NCBI GenBank assembly: GCA_005883115.1
Contig: VAZQ01000132.1
Location: forward strand, 1 to 8,591
Source of the DNA: Alphaproteobacteria bacterium
GTDB lineage: Bacteria; Pseudomonadota; Alphaproteobacteria; Rhizobiales; Xanthobacteraceae
Length of the DNA stretch: 8,591 bases
Reading direction: 5' to 3'
Part shown: positions 6,312 to 8,591 of the stretch, piece by piece
Layout: each line of letters starts with the position of its first letter
Numbering within the stretch: position 1 is the stretch's first letter
The notes under the pieces: model-generated
Told to the model about the DNA's origin: nothing
Seen by the model: the letters and a program-made list of their open reading frames with translations, nothing else
The model's database searches: none
Translations under genes and position numbers: made by a program

Positions 6312-7370
6312 ATGCGCAAATGCCGGCCGCAAGTGGATATGAGCAGCCCATCTCGCTGTGATGCACAGTTTGTGTCGTTCTTAAACGGAAAGCGTCGCGT
6401 GTTGCGATTTATGATCACGCTCGTGACCGGGTTGGTCGCCAGTCTCAACAGCGTGGCTGTGGCGTCTGCTCAGACTTATCCGCAGCGGGCGGTCAAGTTC
6501 ATCCTGCCGTTTGGTCCCGCCGCCGGGGCCGATATCAGCGCTCGGCTGCTCGGAGAAAAGCTCGCAGCGCGCTGGGGCAAGCCGGTGGTCATCGAAAACC
6601 GGCCGGGCGGCGACGGCCTCGTCGCCATCAACGCATTCACCAGTAGCAACGACGAACACACGCTCTTGTTCGTTCCGGCTTCGACCTTCACTGCGCATCC
6701 ATATACGCACGAAAAACTACCTTACGATGCGGAGCGCGACCTGCTTCCGATCACGAACGTTACGACCATTGTGATTGCGCTTTCGGCACCGGCATCTCTG
6801 AACGTCAAGACACTCGGCGAATTCATTGCGCTCGCCCGCGCAAAGCCAAATACGCTCAACGTGGCCGCCGCCGCTGGCAATTCCGACCTGATCTTGTCGG
6901 CTTTCATCAAGACCCAGGGCTTACCAGTGGCGCGCGTGCCGTACCGTGACATTCAGCAAGCACCGAGCGACCTGGCCGAAGCCCGCATCCACCTTTTGAT
7001 GTCGTCCTACGCGACCATGCTTCCGCTGGTTCAAGCCGGCAGCCTTAGGATCTTGGCGGTGACCAGCCGCAAGCGGGTGGGAATCGCCGCCGATACTCCA
7101 ACCGTCGCCGAAGCAGGATACCCATATCTCGGACTAGACAGTCTGATTGGCATATACGGGCCGCGCGGAATGTCGATGGCGCTGCGCGAAAGCATTGCCG
7201 CCGACGTCCGTACCGTCATTGAGGCCGATCCGACGATCGCAAGCCGGCTAGCGGTGTCCGGCCAAGTCGTCGATTTGCGTGGCCCGCACGAGTTCGCCGC
7301 CGGCATTAAGGAGATCCGCGACCAGCTCGCCGCGATCGCGCAAACGCTCGGGATAAAAGCCGCACAGTGA
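6312..7370 (+). CDS. Bug/TctC-family tripartite tricarboxylate transporter receptor
   Basis: This is a periplasmic solute receptor of the Bug family (TctC-like), which usually binds small carboxylates, aromatic acids or amides and delivers them to TctA/TctB permeases. The mature region begins YPQRAVKFILPFGPAAGADISARLL (56 onward) and continues with KPVVIENRPGGDG, the hallmark strand-helix start of the family. Further family segments are LPYDAERDLLPIT, KTLGEFIALARAKPNTLNVA and PTVAEAGYP. A signal peptide is present (basic residues 27-32, hydrophobic core about 33-50, cleavage after ASA at 53/54), but it is preceded by an unusual 25-residue hydrophilic stretch. The ATG at 6312 is favoured by AGAGGA 5 nt upstream; internal ATGs at 6339 and 6411 would give shorter leaders, the last with almost no basic n-region. 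No TctA or TctB genes are present, as is common for Bug receptors. It is the last gene of the plus-strand cluster. Confidence 0.92.
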   Translation: MRKCRPQVDMSSPSRCDAQFVSFLNGKRRVLRFMITLVTGLVASLNSVAVASAQTYPQRAVKFILPFGPAAGADISARLLGEKLAARWGKPVVIENRPGGDGLVAINAFTSSNDEHTLLFVPASTFTAHPYTHEKLPYDAERDLLPITNVTTIVIALSAPASLNVKTLGEFIALARAKPNTLNVAAAAGNSDLILSAFIKTQGLPVARVPYRDIQQAPSDLAEARIHLLMSSYATMLPLVQAGSLRILAVTSRKRVGIAADTPTVAEAGYPYLGLDSLIGIYGPRGMSMALRESIAADVRTVIEADPTIASRLAVSGQVVDLRGPHEFAAGIKEIRDQLAAIAQTLGIKAAQ

Positions 7371-7433
7371 GCCGCGACTTTGCTCTCCCGAGATAGTTGC
7401 CCGGCATACCTAACGACTGGCTTGGTGACCGGC

Positions 7434-7447
7434 CACTCAGCACTCAG
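7434..7447. repeat. Tandem 7-bp repeat at the convergent gene ends
   Basis: CACTCAG occurs twice in a row and covers the stop codon of the hydrolase gene (complement of 7444-7446). With flanking bases it can form a 5-bp CCACT/AGTGG stem (7433-7437 with 7446-7450), but there is no T-run. The 73-bp gap (7371-7443) between the convergent genes holds no recognisable intrinsic terminator. Confidence 0.5.
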
Positions 7448-8274
7448 TGGTGTGCGCTCCTGGCGAAATGTTTCAGCTCAGTATTGAATCGCAGCGGTTC
7501 TTCCAGGAAGGGTGCATGACCGACCCCCTCGAACCACGACGCTTCCGCGCTCTTGCAGTGTTTCAATATGTAGTCGGCCATTGCAGGCAGCACGACTGTA
7601 TCTGAGCGGCCATGAGTAACCAGGACGGGCACCGTAATGCCTTGAAGGAGCGATGCAAAATCAAGTTCGCGTTGTGTCATGGCGCTGCGCACACTCGGTC
7701 TTACGACCATATTGAAAGCCAGGATCTGCTCGAAATCATCCTGTGAGATTGGCTTGACGATGCAAGCGCGCAAGAACCTGCGAATCGCGGCAATACTGGT
7801 TGGAAGATCGTCCTGACAGGCGCCTGGTGCGTTATCCAGAAAACCCGGGCCCAAAAGCGCACCAAAGGCCTGCGGACCAAGGACCACAGCTGCGTCGACA
7901 AAATTGATCCCGGCAATCTTCTCTTGGCCATTTCTGCGCACATAGTCCGAAATGATGTAACCTCCATATGACCAACCCACCAATATGGGCCGATCAAGTG
8001 CAAGTTCATCAATGACGGCAGCGATGTCATCGGCCCACTTGTCGCCATCAGTATACTGCTCTACCTGCACTGGTGCATCGGACATGCCGTGACCACGAAG
8101 ATCGAGAGCGACGATGCGAGTCTCATTGTTGAGTGTGCTTTCATATTGCTTTGACCAACAGAGATGGCTTTGCGACCAGCCATGAATCAACAGAATTGGA
8201 ATCCCGGTCAATTTTCCATACTCGCGCACATGCAAATTGACGCCTCCGGCACCTCTGATCGTGTGAATCTTCAT
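7444..8274 (-). CDS. Alpha/beta-hydrolase fold protein (esterase/haloperoxidase-like)
   Basis: This is a soluble single-domain alpha/beta hydrolase, 276 residues, the usual size. With the start at 8274, the strand-3 oxyanion motif is HGW (31-33) and DLRGHGMSD (58-66) follows. The nucleophile elbow GWSYGG contains S102, the acid is D225 in THGRSDTVV, and the histidine is H253 in GVGHAPFLEEP, giving an intact Ser-Asp-His triad. The ATG at 8274-8272 is chosen because GGAGGAAGGG (8286-8277) lies 7 nt before it. An in-frame ATG at 8373 would add 33 low-complexity residues that translate the leader repeats and has no family support. Sampled 60-bp blocks are about 45-53% GC, against about 57-67% in the plus-strand cluster, hinting at a different origin. 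The substrate is unknown: C-C hydrolase, ester or lactone hydrolase, or cofactor-free perhydrolase are all possible. It is transcribed towards the Bug-receptor gene and lies downstream of the EthD-type gene. Confidence 0.9.
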   Translation of the reverse strand: MKIHTIRGAGGVNLHVREYGKLTGIPILLIHGWSQSHLCWSKQYESTLNNETRIVALDLRGHGMSDAPVQVEQYTDGDKWADDIAAVIDELALDRPILVGWSYGGYIISDYVRRNGQEKIAGINFVDAAVVLGPQAFGALLGPGFLDNAPGACQDDLPTSIAAIRRFLRACIVKPISQDDFEQILAFNMVVRPSVRSAMTQRELDFASLLQGITVPVLVTHGRSDTVVLPAMADYILKHCKSAEASWFEGVGHAPFLEEPLRFNTELKHFARSAHH

Positions 8275-8276
8275 TA

Positions 8277-8286
8277 CCCTTCCTCC
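8277..8286 (-). promoter_or_regulatory. Shine-Dalgarno site fixing the hydrolase start
   Basis: The minus strand reads GGAGGAAGGG; the GGAGG core is 7 nt from the ATG at 8274. This argues against the longer reading frame that begins at 8373. Confidence 0.85.
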
Positions 8287-8289
8287 GGC

Positions 8290-8307
8290 AAAGAGGTTAA
8301 AGAGGTT
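8290..8307. repeat. Tandem 9-bp repeat in the hydrolase leader
   Basis: AAAGAGGTT occurs twice without a spacer (8290-8298, 8299-8307). On the coding strand this is a pyrimidine-rich AACCTCTTT pair just upstream of the Shine-Dalgarno. It could be a two-site protein target or a replication-slippage product; the sequence alone does not decide. Confidence 0.6.
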
Positions 8308-8316
8308 AATGCGAAT

Positions 8317-8348
8317 CGAGGACGAAGGACTTGATCGAAAAGTCCTCG
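8317..8348 (-). promoter_or_regulatory. Two mutually exclusive hairpins in the hydrolase leader
   Basis: Two perfect 7-bp stems share bases. AGGACTT (8326-8332) pairs with AAGTCCT (8340-8346) across a 7-nt loop. CGAGGAC (8317-8323) pairs with GTCCTCG (8342-8348) across an 18-nt loop. Only one can form at a time if the region is transcribed as the leader of the hydrolase. This could be an RNA switch or a protein-binding dyad; its function is inferred only. Confidence 0.35.
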
Positions 8349-8354
8349 CATTTG

Positions 8355-8366
8355 ATGAGTGCTCAT
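8355..8366. promoter_or_regulatory. Dyad ATGAG-N2-CTCAT, candidate operator (copy 2)
   Basis: This has the same 5-2-5 inverted repeat as at 6278-6289, here with TG as the spacer, 80 bp upstream of the hydrolase start and downstream of the EthD-type gene. The matching half-sites and spacing in two intergenic regions suggest one regulator, not identified. Confidence 0.35.
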
Positions 8367-8435
8367 TTGCCAATCTGCGTATAACCCGCTTCGTCCACTG
8401 ATCCGCTTCGGCACAGAGGACTGGATTTTTCGACG

Positions 8436-8591
8436 TTACGACAACTTCACTTCGCTGATTTGAACGATCGGCTGGACGGCTGAATAGTTAGGAATATCGG
8501 CCATGATCGTCGCCGCGTGCGGCACGAATGCCGCCTGGAACGACTCCACAGAGTCAAACAGCAGGTGTCCCATCGCGGCATATGTTGGCTG
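8436..8591 (-). CDS. EthD-family protein, C-terminal end (partial at right edge)
   Basis: Reading the minus strand from the window edge gives 51 residues ending at TAA (8438-8436). They start with YAAMGHLLFDSVESFQAAF and continue with PHAATIMADIPNYSAVQPIVQISEV. This matches the C-terminal half of EthD-domain proteins: MGHL-F-S---FQ-AF--H---I-AD-PN(Y/F), then a final strand. EthD proteins are small ferredoxin-like (dimeric alpha/beta barrel) proteins of about 100 residues, first noted beside the ethyl tert-butyl ether P450 genes. Relatives occur in many catabolic clusters, and their catalytic role is mostly unknown. About half of the gene lies beyond the right edge. It is upstream of, and in the same direction as, the hydrolase, separated by 161 bp, so co-transcription is possible but not certain. 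The call rests on remembered family motifs in a short fragment. Confidence 0.8.
   Translation of the reverse strand, partial: QPTYAAMGHLLFDSVESFQAAFVPHAATIMADIPNYSAVQPIVQISEVKLS

Noticed and set aside
7371..7450. Bidirectional terminator between the convergent genes
   Set aside because: Only a 5-bp stem with no T-run on either strand could be found.
8275..8373. 33-residue N-terminal extension of the hydrolase
   Set aside because: A strong Shine-Dalgarno directly before the ATG at 8274 and the normal fold start after it argue that this stretch is leader DNA. The extension merely translates the 9-bp repeats.

Overview
The window looks like a piece of an aromatic-compound catabolism and transport region. 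It most likely comes from a fairly GC-rich alphaproteobacterium of the Bradyrhizobium/Xanthobacteraceae kind. I infer this from the mix of TRAP permeases, orphan NMT1-type and Bug/TctC-type solute receptors, a gentisate-dioxygenase-like cupin, an LVIVD-repeat protein and an EthD-family protein. A betaproteobacterium with a similar gene repertoire cannot be excluded. No rRNA, tRNA, CRISPR array, integrase or insertion sequence was seen.

Layout. (1) Positions 1-1476, minus strand: a TRAP transporter pair, dctQ-like small permease then dctM-like large permease. They overlap by 4 bp, and dctM runs off the left edge. (2) Positions 1477-1705: a divergent intergenic region with a perfect 12-bp palindrome. 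(3) Positions 1706-7370, plus strand: six co-oriented genes, probably one or two transcripts. They encode a periplasmic NMT1/SsuA-like substrate-binding protein, a gentisate 1,2-dioxygenase-family bicupin, a seven-motif LVIVD beta-propeller, a RidA/YjgF protein, a GST, and a Bug/TctC-family periplasmic receptor. (4) Positions 7444-8274, minus strand: an alpha/beta hydrolase with visibly lower GC. It is preceded by a 161-bp leader holding a tandem repeat, two mutually exclusive hairpins and a dyad. (5) Positions 8436-8591, minus strand: the C-terminal end of an EthD-family protein that continues past the right edge.

How the genes may work together. The receptors and the TRAP permease would bring in an organic, probably aromatic, acid. 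The cupin dioxygenase would cleave the ring between the carboxyl-bearing and hydroxyl-bearing carbons. RidA (deaminase/imine hydrolysis) and the GST (glutathione-dependent isomerisation) could process the ring-cleavage product. The combination of dioxygenase, RidA and GST suggests an amino-substituted or gentisate-like substrate, but the substrate cannot be read from the sequence. The LVIVD propeller has no known function. Its many histidines and its place directly after the dioxygenase gene, with its 3' end overlapping or abutting ridA, make it the least understood part of the locus.

No complete transporter is visible. The TRAP pair lacks its receptor within the window, the NMT1-like receptor lacks its ABC permease and ATPase, and the Bug receptor lacks TctAB. 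No dedicated transcriptional regulator is encoded here, so the operators proposed below have no assigned binding protein.
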